This document shows positions 9,013 to 17,557 of a DNA stretch of 64,000 nucleotides, one piece after another. This DNA comes from Lentibacillus persicus (GTDB taxonomy: Bacteria; Bacillota; Bacilli; Bacillales; Amphibacillaceae). Both the position numbers and the translations under genes were made by a program. Positions within the stretch are counted from its first letter, which is position 1, and every line of letters begins with the position of its first letter. The stretch spans positions 199,355 to 263,354 of the forward strand of contig NZ_FOMR01000005.1 in NCBI RefSeq assembly GCF_900112705.1, given 5' to 3'. Below the pieces are notes generated by a model. It did no database searches. It worked only from the letters and a program-made list of their open reading frames with translations, and was not told the origin of the DNA.

Positions 9013-9996
9013 ATGGGGATACCTGAGGATAAACTCTTGTGGATGTACGACACCATGTTCAAGTCCCGGTATTATGAAGAGACCATGGAACGTGTGTATA
9101 TGGAAGGGAAGTCGCCGTTTAATATTGGGGCCGGTCTTGTGCCTGGAGAAATGCATTTGTCCACGGGACAGGAACCTGCCGCAGCTGGCATATGTGCCCA
9201 TTTAACCGATGAAGATACGGTTATGTCGCCGCATCGCCCGCACCACCACGCGATTGCAAAAGGTGTCGATCTTAAAAGGATGACGGCTGAAATATTTGGC
9301 AAAGAATCCGGCTTGGGTAAAGGTAAAGGTGGCCACATGCATTTATTTGATCCAGCCGTTAAGTTTTCATGCAGTGGCATCGTTGCAGCCGGTATGCCGC
9401 AAGCAGTTGGGACTGCACTGGCAGCCAAAAAGCGGAAGAGTGATGCTGTTTCAGTTGCTTTTATTGGGGAAGGTGCAACGAACGCGGGAGCTTTCCATGA
9501 GGCGCTAAATATGGCGGCGTTATGGAAATTGCCTTTTATCGTTGTGGTTGAGGATAATAACTATGGAATTTCAGTTCCAAAGGATGTTGCCACTTCCGTG
9601 GAAACGAATGATGTGCGGTCTTCTGCGTACGGGATAGCCGGCGAAAAAGTCACGAACAATGATCCGATTGCCATGTATGAAGCTTCCGAAAGAACGGTTG
9701 AACGTGCACGTGCAGGAGAGGGACCGACGATTATTGAAATTGAAACCTATCGTTATTTGGGTCATTTCCAAGGTGACCCGGAACTTTATCGGGAAGATGG
9801 CGAAGTGGAAGCACTGCGTAAAAAAGATCCGATTGCCGGTTTAAAACAGTATGTCATTGATCAGGGTTTTGTTACAGAAAGTGAATTAGACGAGCGTGAA
9901 GATGTTATAAAGTCGGAAGTTGATCAGGCATATCAATTTGCACGTGGCAGTGAGTACCCCGTTTCAGAGGCTGCGTTGGAGGATGTTTTTGTTTAA
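9013..9996 (+). CDS. acoA: Acetoin dehydrogenase E1 component, alpha subunit
   Basis: The TPP-dependent E1 alpha subunit of the acetoin dehydrogenase complex, which cleaves acetoin to acetaldehyde and an acetyl group transferred to the E2 lipoyl arm. The 327 residues include the thiamine-pyrophosphate motif running from GEGATNAG (152-159) to EDNN (180-183), and the MSPHRPHHHAIA segment of the family. AAGAGGAGGG precedes the ATG. It is first in acoA-acoB-acoC, 24 bases ahead of acoB. Pyruvate dehydrogenase E1 alpha is the main alternative, but the sequence and the alpha/beta/E2 set without E3 favour the aco type. Confidence 0.9.
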   Translation: MGIPEDKLLWMYDTMFKSRYYEETMERVYMEGKSPFNIGAGLVPGEMHLSTGQEPAAAGICAHLTDEDTVMSPHRPHHHAIAKGVDLKRMTAEIFGKESGLGKGKGGHMHLFDPAVKFSCSGIVAAGMPQAVGTALAAKKRKSDAVSVAFIGEGATNAGAFHEALNMAALWKLPFIVVVEDNNYGISVPKDVATSVETNDVRSSAYGIAGEKVTNNDPIAMYEASERTVERARAGEGPTIIEIETYRYLGHFQGDPELYREDGEVEALRKKDPIAGLKQYVIDQGFVTESELDEREDVIKSEVDQAYQFARGSEYPVSEAALEDVFV

Positions 9997-10020
9997 AACC
10001 ATATGATGGGAGGCGCTATG

Positions 10021-11043
10021 ATGGAAACGGCAAAAAAAGAGCGGATGCTGACGGGCAATAAAGCGATGGCAGAGGGAATCGCTCAGGAAATGGAACAAAA
10101 CGACGATGTATTCGTATTGGGAGAAGATGTCGGAAAATATGGCGGCATATTTGGTTCAACAGAAGGGCTGCTTGATAAATTTGGCCCTGATCGGATTATG
10201 GACACGCCTATTTCTGAATCGGCAATCGTTGGGTCTGCCATTGGTGCTGCTACTGAAGGAATGCGACCGATTGCGGAATTAATGTTTACCGATTTCTTTG
10301 GTGTTTGCATGGATCAAATTTATAATCACATGGCGAAAATTCATTACATGTCAGGTGGAAATGTGAAAGTTCCGATGGTCTTAACGACGGCTGTCGGCGG
10401 CGAATATAACGATGCTGCCCAGCATTCACAGACACTTTATGCAACCTTCGCCCATCTGCCCGGTATGAAAGTGGTTGCGCCAACGACACCTTATGATTTG
10501 AAGGGTATGATGATATCTGCCATCCGGGATGATAATCCGGTTGTTTTCATGTTTCATAAAACGCTGCAGGGCCTCGGATGGATGGACCCGCTTGAAGCCT
10601 CTGTCGGCAACGTGCCGGAAGACGCATACACGGTTCCTTTAGGTAAAGCCAATGTTGCCCGGGAAGGCAGTGATGTCACGATTGTCGGTATCCAAATGAT
10701 GACAGTGTACGCTTTGGAAGCTGCGGAACGATTGGCTGAAGAAGGCATTGAGGCTGAAGTTATTGATCTTCGTTCGCTCGTCCCGCTGGATAAAGAAACA
10801 ATTCTTAACTCTGTTAGAAAAACGCATAACATACTTGTCGTGGATGAGGATTATTTATCGTACGGCATGACATCAGAAATCAGTGCTGTAGTGGCAGAAG
10901 AAGCACTGTATGATCTGGATACGCCTATAAAACGGATGGCGATTCCGGATGTGCCTATTCCATACAGCCGGCCACTGGAGCAGCATGTCGTCCCAAGTGC
11001 GGAAAAAATCTATAAACAGGTAAAGGATATGCTGGACAGTTAA
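10021..11043 (+). CDS. acoB: Acetoin dehydrogenase E1 component, beta subunit
   Basis: The transketolase-like E1 beta partner of acoA, about 340 residues. It carries the expected GEDVGKYGGIFGSTEGL and DTPISESAIVGSAIGAA regions of the 2-oxo-acid/acetoin E1 beta family. ATG 10021 is chosen because GGGAGG lies 7 bases upstream; earlier in-frame ATGs at 10003, 10006 and 10018 are too close to or ahead of the ribosome site. It begins 24 bases after acoA and ends 17 bases before acoC. It is expected to form an alpha2beta2 E1. Confidence 0.9.
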   Translation: METAKKERMLTGNKAMAEGIAQEMEQNDDVFVLGEDVGKYGGIFGSTEGLLDKFGPDRIMDTPISESAIVGSAIGAATEGMRPIAELMFTDFFGVCMDQIYNHMAKIHYMSGGNVKVPMVLTTAVGGEYNDAAQHSQTLYATFAHLPGMKVVAPTTPYDLKGMMISAIRDDNPVVFMFHKTLQGLGWMDPLEASVGNVPEDAYTVPLGKANVAREGSDVTIVGIQMMTVYALEAAERLAEEGIEAEVIDLRSLVPLDKETILNSVRKTHNILVVDEDYLSYGMTSEISAVVAEEALYDLDTPIKRMAIPDVPIPYSRPLEQHVVPSAEKIYKQVKDMLDS

Positions 11044-11060
11044 CATAAGGAGTGACCGTC

Positions 11061-12179
11061 ATGTCTGAGGTAAAACTTCCCAAAATCAGTGAGGATCATG
11101 ATGAAAGTTCAATCGTTCTGTGGTTTAAACAAGAAGGTGATGCTGTTACAACAGGCGATGTGCTGGTGGAAGTTCAAACGGAAAAAGCAGTTTCGGAAAT
11201 CGAAGCCGACACGGATGGGATTTTGGAAAAGATTTTAATCAAACGAGGGGAAACAGCAAATGTCGGGGATGTGCTGTGTATCATCCGCACCCGGTTTGAA
11301 AGCAGCATGCAGAATGAAAAAGAAACGGGGCCTGAGGCAAGTTCAAGGAAGGAACGAGGACAAAATTCAAGTCAAAAAGCGTTTGTCAGAGTTGCCCCGC
11401 GTCTCCGAAAACTGGCTAAGGATCTCGATGTTGATCTGACCCAAATTGAAGGTACAGGGCGGAGTGGAAAAATAACGGAAGATGATATTAAAAATGCTGC
11501 CGGGAGTCAGTCTTCCAATGAACGGTTTGGACAAGCTTTAGAAGGCATGCGCCGGACAATTGCTGACCGTATGAAAGACAGTTTGCAAAACACCGCTCAA
11601 CTCACAGAAACGGCGTATGCGGATGTTACCGCACTTGCTGAAAAAAGAGCGGCGTATGACACTAAGCTGAGTTGGAACACGTGGATTATTTATCAAACAA
11701 TTAAAGCACTAAAAGAACATCCCTACATGAATGGAACGTACGACAATGGGTTATTGAACCAAAGCGAGACCGTCAATCTGGGAGTTGCCACAGATACCGA
11801 CGACGGATTGCTTGTGCCGGTCATTAAGGATGCCGGCCAGTATTCAATTGAACAACTGCACGAAGCGATAAATAACGTAGCGGAACTGGCCCGTTCTAAA
11901 AAGTTGTCAACAGAGCAGATGAGTGGAAGCACCTTTACGATAACAAATCTCGGTTCTTTTGGGGTTCATTTTTTCACGCCCATTATTAATCCGCCTGAAA
12001 TTGCTATTTTGGGCATTGGCAAAATTGAAGACTATCTATTTAGAAAACAGGGCAAAATTGCTGATGGTAAACGGCTTCCACTCAGTTTGACTTTTGATCA
12101 TCAAGTTGTTGATGGGGCACCCGCAGCACGGTTTCTTAAAACACTAATTGCATACCTTGAAGCTCCACATATCCCATAA
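11061..12179 (+). CDS. acoC: Acetoin dehydrogenase E2 component (dihydrolipoamide acetyltransferase)
   Basis: A 372-residue E2 with the usual order: a lipoyl domain at 1-78 with the lipoylated lysine in QTEKAVS (Lys42), a peripheral E1/E3-binding domain at about 109-146, then the catalytic acyltransferase domain with DHQVVDG near residue 347. It passes the acetyl group to CoA. ATG 11061 has AAGGAG 8 bases upstream. There is no acoL (E3) after it, so an E3 from another complex must reoxidise the lipoyl arm. Two hairpin terminators follow. Confidence 0.9.
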   Translation: MSEVKLPKISEDHDESSIVLWFKQEGDAVTTGDVLVEVQTEKAVSEIEADTDGILEKILIKRGETANVGDVLCIIRTRFESSMQNEKETGPEASSRKERGQNSSQKAFVRVAPRLRKLAKDLDVDLTQIEGTGRSGKITEDDIKNAAGSQSSNERFGQALEGMRRTIADRMKDSLQNTAQLTETAYADVTALAEKRAAYDTKLSWNTWIIYQTIKALKEHPYMNGTYDNGLLNQSETVNLGVATDTDDGLLVPVIKDAGQYSIEQLHEAINNVAELARSKKLSTEQMSGSTFTITNLGSFGVHFFTPIINPPEIAILGIGKIEDYLFRKQGKIADGKRLPLSLTFDHQVVDGAPAARFLKTLIAYLEAPHIP

Positions 12180-12192
12180 AGAAACCATTGAG

Positions 12193-12232
12193 AGCTGTTC
12201 TTTTAATGATCAATTAATAGAACAGCTTTTTT
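12193..12232 (+). terminator. Terminator of the aco operon
   Basis: The stem AGCTGTTCT/AGAACAGCT, with an AT-rich loop and a run of six T, begins 13 bases after the acoC stop. Confidence 0.85.
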
Positions 12233-12250
12233 GTTCCCGAACAGCGAAAC

Positions 12251-12290
12251 ATGGGCCGGAACAGGAAGACATGTGCCGGAAACCGGCCTG
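12251..12290. repeat. Two units of the 20-bp GCCGG repeat family
   Basis: Units start at 12251 (ATGGGCCGGA) and 12271 (ATGTGCCGGA), exactly 20 bases apart, between the two terminators behind the aco operon. They belong to the family found in long arrays at 31985-32205 and 41656-41789. Confidence 0.7.
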
Positions 12291-12315
12291 TCACTGCAAT
12301 GATTCCAAAGCTATT

Positions 12316-12350
12316 AAAAACCACCGATCAGTTGCTGATCGGTGGTTTTT
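12316..12350. terminator. Bidirectional terminator between acoC and rpiR-type gene
   Basis: A perfect 16-bp stem, AAAAACCACCGATCAG and its complement, has a 3-base loop with A and T runs at the ends. It sits between converging genes and can serve both. Confidence 0.85.
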
Positions 12351-12375
12351 GATTGTCATGGATTAAACGAATAAT

Positions 12376-13230
12376 TTATAAACGCTTTAAACTTATGCCT
12401 TCCCGCATTTTCTGCAAGGCTTTCTGGCCGGCTTCATTATTCGCAATCATTACATTCGTATAAAGCGCATCTATGATGGAAAGCTGGGCAATTCTTGATG
12501 ATAGTGCTTCCGAGCGAAAATCGGTTTCTTCAGCAACGGTGTATAGTGACATGTCTGCTTTTTCGGTTAGCGGTGATTTGGCAAAATTTGTAATAGCGAT
12601 TGTTTGGATTTTCTTTTCTTGTAAAACGTGCATGATATCGAGTAAGTCTTTTGTTGAGCCGCTGTGCGAAATAAGAACGGCAACGTCGTCATTGGTCATT
12701 TGGGATGCGGACATAATCTGCATGTGCGAATCGAGATTGGCACTGACATCAATGCCGCTCCGGATGAATTTATGATACGCGTCCATTGCAACGAGCGCAG
12801 ACCCGCCGCTGCCGAAAAATTGAACTTTCCTTGCGTGTAGAATGGCTTCCACAGCTTTTCCGATCATTGTTTCATCCTGAATATGAAGTGTATCCTCAAT
12901 TGTTTTGATATTAGAACGGAAAACTTTTTCAGTGATACCTCCCGTGCTATCTTTCTCATCAATTTTTTCATGAATAGCTTTAATCGGTGTGACAACCTCA
13001 GCCGCAAGTGCAATTTTCATGGCTTGAAACCCTTTGAAACCAATTCGCTGACAGAAACGGAAAACCGTTGACTCGGCGAGCCCAAGTTTTTCTGAAATTT
13101 GATTAATCGTATGGTGAATGATTTCCTGGGGATTCTCTAAAATAAAATCAGCAATGGCTTTTTCTTTATCACTGAATTTTCCATAATTGCTTCGAATGCT
13201 GGCGAGGCAGTGTTGGTTATTATTTACCAT
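12376..13230 (-). CDS. RpiR/MurR-family transcriptional regulator
   Basis: A regulator of about 284 residues with an N-terminal helix-turn-helix (roughly 30-55, KLGLAESTVFRFCQRIGFKG) and a C-terminal SIS sugar-phosphate-sensing domain (GSGGSALVA, SHSGSTKD). ATG 13230 is preferred because AAGGGG lies 7 bases upstream; a longer frame to 13275 lacks a ribosome site. It is divergent from the gntZ operon, so it most likely senses a phosphorylated sugar acid such as 6-phosphogluconate or KDPG and controls that operon. Whether it represses or activates cannot be told. Confidence 0.88.
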   Translation of the reverse strand: MVNNNQHCLASIRSNYGKFSDKEKAIADFILENPQEIIHHTINQISEKLGLAESTVFRFCQRIGFKGFQAMKIALAAEVVTPIKAIHEKIDEKDSTGGITEKVFRSNIKTIEDTLHIQDETMIGKAVEAILHARKVQFFGSGGSALVAMDAYHKFIRSGIDVSANLDSHMQIMSASQMTNDDVAVLISHSGSTKDLLDIMHVLQEKKIQTIAITNFAKSPLTEKADMSLYTVAEETDFRSEALSSRIAQLSIIDALYTNVMIANNEAGQKALQKMREGISLKRL

Positions 13231-13373
13231 AATGATTCCCCTTACGATGAAGCTTAAATTTATGTGAATCAGCAATCATTAATTGTGGATTGCCAACCTA
13301 ATGGCAGGAGCAATCGTAATAGCTCCTTACCGACTACTTTATAGTATATCTGAAAATTCGTTTGCATAAAACA

Positions 13374-13426
13374 TTGCATACAGAAAAAAATTTGATATAA
13401 TTTCATTTAAACGGAAAAAAATTTCA
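13374..13426 (+). promoter_or_regulatory. gntZ operon promoter with twin GAAAAAAATTT boxes
   Basis: TTGCAT (13374-13379), a 16-base spacer and TATAAT (13396-13401) form a sigma-A promoter. GAAAAAAATTTGA (13383-13395) lies in the spacer and GAAAAAAATTTCA (13414-13426) lies just downstream of the -10, 31 bases apart. GAAA...TTTC boxes resemble those reported for RpiR/MurR-family proteins, and the divergent gene encodes one, so these are candidate operators. Confidence 0.55.
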
Positions 13427-13444
13427 CGACAACAGGAGGATACT

Positions 13445-14341
13445 ATGGAAATTGGCATGATTGGACTTGGAAAAATGGGGCTTAATTTATCGTTGAACTT
13501 GGTCGACCACCACCATAAAGTTTTGGGATTTGATACAAATGCGGCAGCGATTGAAAGCGTTGACAGCGAAAACCTCCAGATCGCCGGGTCTTTGCGTGAA
13601 CTTGTTGAAAGGTTGCCTTTACCCCGAAAAATTTGGCTTATGGTGCCGGCAGGCGAGGTTACTGCCGCCGTTATCGATGAACTTACCCCGTTGCTTGACG
13701 AGGGCGATATCTTAATCGATGGCGGAAATTCAAATTATAAAGATACCCTCACGCATGCTGAGCAATTAAAAGCACATGGCATATATTTCTTTGATTGCGG
13801 CACGAGCGGTGGTGTTGACGGCGCCAGGTCGGGTGTTTGCACGATGATTGGCGGCGACAAGGTAAAGTTTAAGGAAATCGAGCAACTGTTTAAGGATGTA
13901 TCGGTTGAGAATGGTTACCTTTATACCGGCAAATGCGGCAGCGGTCATTTTTTGAAAATGGTTCATAACGGGATGGAATATGGGATGATGCAGGCAATCG
14001 GCGAAGGATTCGATATTCTGGATAAAAGCGAATTCGATTATGACTATGAACAGGTTGCCCGCGTGTTCAACAATGGGTCTGTTATCCGTTCCTGGTTGAT
14101 GGAGCTTGTGGAAAGTGCGTTTTCTAAAGATGCCAATCTGGATGAGATTCGGGGCGTTATGAATTCCTCCGGGGAAGGAAAATGGACGGTTGAGACGGCA
14201 CTCGATTTACAGGTTGCCGCGCCGGTGATTGCTTTGTCGCTTATGATGCGTTACCGCTCACAGGAAGATGATACGTTCGCCGGAAAAGTTGTTGCCGCAT
14301 TAAGAAACGAATTCGGTGGTCACGATACCGTGAAAAAGTAG
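13445..14341 (+). CDS. gntZ: 6-phosphogluconate dehydrogenase (decarboxylating), short GntZ/YqeC type
   Basis: Oxidatively decarboxylates 6-phosphogluconate to ribulose-5-phosphate. The 298-residue length is that of the short, often NAD-linked class, well below the ~470-residue Gnd. The Rossmann motif GMIGLGKMG (4-12), the substrate loop CGTSGGVDGARSG and the catalytic-lysine region HFLKMVHNGMEYG are intact. The ribosome site is AGGAGG. It is first in the sugar-acid operon and is followed by gluconokinase, which supplies its substrate. A cre-like box lies inside the gene at 13552-13565. Confidence 0.92.
   Translation: MEIGMIGLGKMGLNLSLNLVDHHHKVLGFDTNAAAIESVDSENLQIAGSLRELVERLPLPRKIWLMVPAGEVTAAVIDELTPLLDEGDILIDGGNSNYKDTLTHAEQLKAHGIYFFDCGTSGGVDGARSGVCTMIGGDKVKFKEIEQLFKDVSVENGYLYTGKCGSGHFLKMVHNGMEYGMMQAIGEGFDILDKSEFDYDYEQVARVFNNGSVIRSWLMELVESAFSKDANLDEIRGVMNSSGEGKWTVETALDLQVAAPVIALSLMMRYRSQEDDTFAGKVVAALRNEFGGHDTVKK
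13552..13565 (+). promoter_or_regulatory. Intragenic cre box in gntZ
   Basis: TGAAAGCGTTGACA matches TGWAANCGNTNNCA at every defined position and lies about 108 bases into the first gene of the operon. CcpA bound here could block elongation, as described for the internal cre of the B. subtilis gnt operon. Confidence 0.5.
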
Positions 14342-14363
14342 TTTTAAATTAGGAGGAAGCACG

Positions 14364-15914
14364 ATGGCGCAGCAAAGATATTACCTGGGAGTTGATATTG
14401 GTACAACAAGCACAAAGGCGGTGCTGTACCAAAAAAGCGGTGAAGTCATAGCGGACCATACGATCAATTATCCGCTCCACACACCAAATACATTGGTAGC
14501 GGAACAGGATCCCCAGGAGATTTTTAATGCAGTACTTATGACGGTTCGGGAGTCCATGCGCAAAAGTAATATTTCGCCGGAGCAGCTCCAATTCATTTCC
14601 TTCAGTTCCGCCATGCATAGCTTGATTGCTTTGGACAATGAAGGAGAGTTACTGACAAACAGCATTACGTGGGCGGATACAAGGGCTGCTGATCACGCAC
14701 GGAAAATTAAAGAAGAACATAATGGTCATGAAATTTATTTGCGGACCGGCACTCCACTACACCCTATGTCTCCATTGGCGAAGTTGGTTTGGATGAAGGA
14801 AGAAAAGCCGGATATGTTTAACAAAGCAGCCAAATTTATTTCCATTAAAGAATATGTTTTCTTAAAACTATTTGGAAAATATGTCGTTGATTATTCAATC
14901 GCATCGGCTACCGGGTTATTTAATCTGACGACGCTTGATTGGGATGAGGAAGCTTTAAATCTGGCAGGCATTTCACGTGATCAGCTATCTGCTATTGTGC
15001 CGACGACACATCAATTAACAGGCGCTTATGAGGAACATCTCACTTATATGAAAATCAACGCTGATATTCCGTTTGTGATCGGGGCAAGTGATGGGGTCCT
15101 ATCCAACCTTGGTGTCAATGCGATTGAAGAAGGGGTGATTGCCGTAACGATTGGTACTAGCGGTGCCATCCGGACAGTGTATAACGAGCCTAAAACGGAT
15201 CCGAAAGGGCGTATTTTCTGTTATGCATTGACGGAAAACCATTGGGTCATCGGCGGTCCGGTAAATAACGGCGGGATTATTTTGCGGTGGCTCCGTGATG
15301 AGTTTGCCGCTGCTGAAGTTGAAACAGCTAAACGCTTATCGCTTGATCCGTATGATGTTCTTACAAAAATGGCTTCAGGTGTGAACGCGGGGTCGGACGG
15401 GCTGATTTTTCATCCGTTCTTAAAAGGCGAACGCGCACCACTATGGGATGCGAACGCCCGCGGGTCGTTTTTCGGATTAAGCATTCATCACAAAAAAGAA
15501 CATATGGTACGAGCGGTGCTTGAAGGGACGCTGTATAACCTGTACTCGGTATTGCTTGCGCTTGAAGAACTTACCGGGGAGCCGCAAAGTATTCAGGCAA
15601 CGGGCGGTTTTGCGCGATCTGAAACATGGCGGCAAATGATGGCGGATATTTTTGATAAGCCGGTAACCGTACCGGAAAGCTTTGAAAGTTCCTGTCTGGG
15701 GGCAGTTGTACTGGGCATGTATGCAATCGGAGAAGTTGATGACTTCAGTGTGGTTTCGGAAATGGTCGGCAATACAAACACGCACGTTCCTGATGAAGCG
15801 ACGACGAATGTTTACCGGGAGCTGCTTCCGATTTATATTCGCCTGTCACGGATGCTTACCGAAGAGTATGAAAGCATTGCGTCGTTTCAGCGCAAACATT
15901 TGGGGCAGGAATAA
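14364..15914 (+). CDS. gntK: Gluconokinase (FGGY family)
   Basis: Phosphorylates gluconate to 6-phosphogluconate with ATP. This 516-residue FGGY kinase has the N-terminal phosphate motif GVDIGTTSTKAVL (9-21), SSAMHSLIALD and a C-terminal ATP domain with TGGFARSETWRQMMADIF. The start is behind AGGAGG, 22 bases after gntZ. Gluconate is the likely substrate because gntZ precedes it and a GntP permease ends the operon; other FGGY sugar kinases are less likely. Confidence 0.92.
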   Translation: MAQQRYYLGVDIGTTSTKAVLYQKSGEVIADHTINYPLHTPNTLVAEQDPQEIFNAVLMTVRESMRKSNISPEQLQFISFSSAMHSLIALDNEGELLTNSITWADTRAADHARKIKEEHNGHEIYLRTGTPLHPMSPLAKLVWMKEEKPDMFNKAAKFISIKEYVFLKLFGKYVVDYSIASATGLFNLTTLDWDEEALNLAGISRDQLSAIVPTTHQLTGAYEEHLTYMKINADIPFVIGASDGVLSNLGVNAIEEGVIAVTIGTSGAIRTVYNEPKTDPKGRIFCYALTENHWVIGGPVNNGGIILRWLRDEFAAAEVETAKRLSLDPYDVLTKMASGVNAGSDGLIFHPFLKGERAPLWDANARGSFFGLSIHHKKEHMVRAVLEGTLYNLYSVLLALEELTGEPQSIQATGGFARSETWRQMMADIFDKPVTVPESFESSCLGAVVLGMYAIGEVDDFSVVSEMVGNTNTHVPDEATTNVYRELLPIYIRLSRMLTEEYESIASFQRKHLGQE

Positions 15915-15951
15915 CAAAACTGGTTAAAAAACGAAAAAGAGGTGAGGGTGG

Positions 15952-16905
15952 ATGGATGTTGTCACACTCGGGGAGACAATGATGCTTTTCACCCCGGATA
16001 ACCCCGGTCCGATGCGCTATGCCGATCGCTTTTCGAATCGTGTAGCGGGTGCCGAGTCTAATGTGGCCATTGGTCTGGCACGGCTCGGCTTTCAGTCCGG
16101 GTGGATCAGCCGCCTTGGCGATGATGAATTCGGTAAAAAAATCAACGCATTTATTCGCGGTGAAGGCGTTGATACGAGCCAGGTTATCCTTGATGAAACA
16201 GCTGATACCGGCTTGTTTTTCAAGGAAAAACTGGCGCCCGGCGAATGGCGGGTGAAGTATTACCGGCAGGGCTCGGCAGCAAGCAGGCTGAAACCTGGTG
16301 ATGTGGATGAGTCATATATTGCTGAGGCGAACTATTTGCATGTTACCGGGATTACACCGGCATTGAGTGATAGTTGCTATGAAACCGTTTTAACCGCAAT
16401 CGACTACGCACGGGCCCATGGGGTAAACGTGGTGTTCGACCCGAATTTAAGGCGTAAACTATGGCCTGACCACAAGGCCAGGAAGGTTTTGACCGAACTT
16501 GTTCAAAAAGCAGATATCGTACTGCCGGGGATTGAAGAAGCTGAATTTTTATTCGGAAACGGAACACCGGAAGAACTTGCACGAACATTTCGGGAAAAAG
16601 GCGCGTCCACTGTTATTTTAAAATTAGGCGGGACGGGCGCATATTACCTGAATAATGCCGCTGAAGGGTATGCCGAAGGATTCGAGGTTCCGGAAGTAGT
16701 GGATCCGGTTGGAGCCGGAGATGGATTTTCAGCCGGTGTTTTATCCGGCTTGCTGGATGGATTGGACATGAAGGATGCGGTTCAGAGAGGAAATGCTGTT
16801 GGGGCAATGGTTGTGATGGCACCCGGTGATGTTGAAGGGCTGCCGGAAAAAGACCGGCTCGTGGACTTTATAACTAATCGGAACCAAAGTGATGTTGAAC
16901 GATAA
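15952..16905 (+). CDS. kdgK: 2-keto-3-deoxygluconate/galactonate kinase (PfkB family)
   Basis: A 317-residue ribokinase-family enzyme opening with VVTLGETMMLFTP and carrying DPVGAGDGFSAG, where Asp257 is the catalytic base. It would phosphorylate 2-keto-3-deoxy-gluconate or -galactonate to the 6-phospho form. It lies directly ahead of a KDPG-type aldolase and the sugar-acid dehydratase DgoD, which supplies its substrate. Whether it prefers the gluco or galacto epimer cannot be read from sequence. The ribosome site is GAGGTGAGG. Confidence 0.88.
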   Translation: MDVVTLGETMMLFTPDNPGPMRYADRFSNRVAGAESNVAIGLARLGFQSGWISRLGDDEFGKKINAFIRGEGVDTSQVILDETADTGLFFKEKLAPGEWRVKYYRQGSAASRLKPGDVDESYIAEANYLHVTGITPALSDSCYETVLTAIDYARAHGVNVVFDPNLRRKLWPDHKARKVLTELVQKADIVLPGIEEAEFLFGNGTPEELARTFREKGASTVILKLGGTGAYYLNNAAEGYAEGFEVPEVVDPVGAGDGFSAGVLSGLLDGLDMKDAVQRGNAVGAMVVMAPGDVEGLPEKDRLVDFITNRNQSDVER

Positions 16906-16915
16906 GGAGCGTTTT

Positions 16916-17557
16916 ATGATAAACACATTACAAACAATTATGAAGCATAAGTTGGTCGCAGTTGTACGCGGGGCGAATCTTGATGATGTGATGCCGATCG
17001 CTGAAGCACTTTATGACGGCGGTATCCGTATTCTGGAAATCACGATGGATACACCGCGTGTGGAAACGGTAATAAATGAAGTGAATCAAGCTTTTGATGA
17101 GAAAATGGTTGTTGGGGCAGGAACGGTTTTAGATCCGGAATCAGCCAGAACGGCCATTATGGCGGGTGCAAAATTCATTTTTTCCCCGACCGTGAATACA
17201 CGGACGATTGAAATGACCAAACGGTATGGCGTGGTTTCCATTCCCGGTGCAATGACACCAACCGAAATTCTGACCGCTTATGAACATGGGGCAGATTTGG
17301 TTAAAGTATTTCCGGCAGGGGTAATGGGCCCAAGCTATATGAAAGATGTCCATGGCCCGCTGCCTCATGTACCGTTAATGCCCACCGGGGGCATCGATTT
17401 GTCAAACGTTCGGGCGTATTTTGAGAAAGGGGCTGTTGCGGCAGGGCTTGGCAGTGCACTTGTCAAAACCGGTTCACCAATGACAGACGACGATTTGCAA
17501 GCCATGAAAGACAACGCACGACAATTTATTGAAGCGATTGAAGGTGTATCAACATGA
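16916..17557 (+). CDS. kdgA: KDPG/KDPGal aldolase
   Basis: A class I aldolase that cleaves 2-keto-3-deoxy-6-phosphogluconate, and commonly the galactonate epimer, to pyruvate and glyceraldehyde-3-phosphate. The 213 residues carry VVRG (Arg18), EITMDTP (Glu41) and the Schiff-base lysine in LVKVFPAG (Lys130). ATG 16916 has AAGGAG 6 bases upstream, overlapping the kdgK stop region. The gene ends within a 4-base ATGA overlap with dgoD, a sign of coupled translation. Confidence 0.93.
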   Translation: MINTLQTIMKHKLVAVVRGANLDDVMPIAEALYDGGIRILEITMDTPRVETVINEVNQAFDEKMVVGAGTVLDPESARTAIMAGAKFIFSPTVNTRTIEMTKRYGVVSIPGAMTPTEILTAYEHGADLVKVFPAGVMGPSYMKDVHGPLPHVPLMPTGGIDLSNVRAYFEKGAVAAGLGSALVKTGSPMTDDDLQAMKDNARQFIEAIEGVST

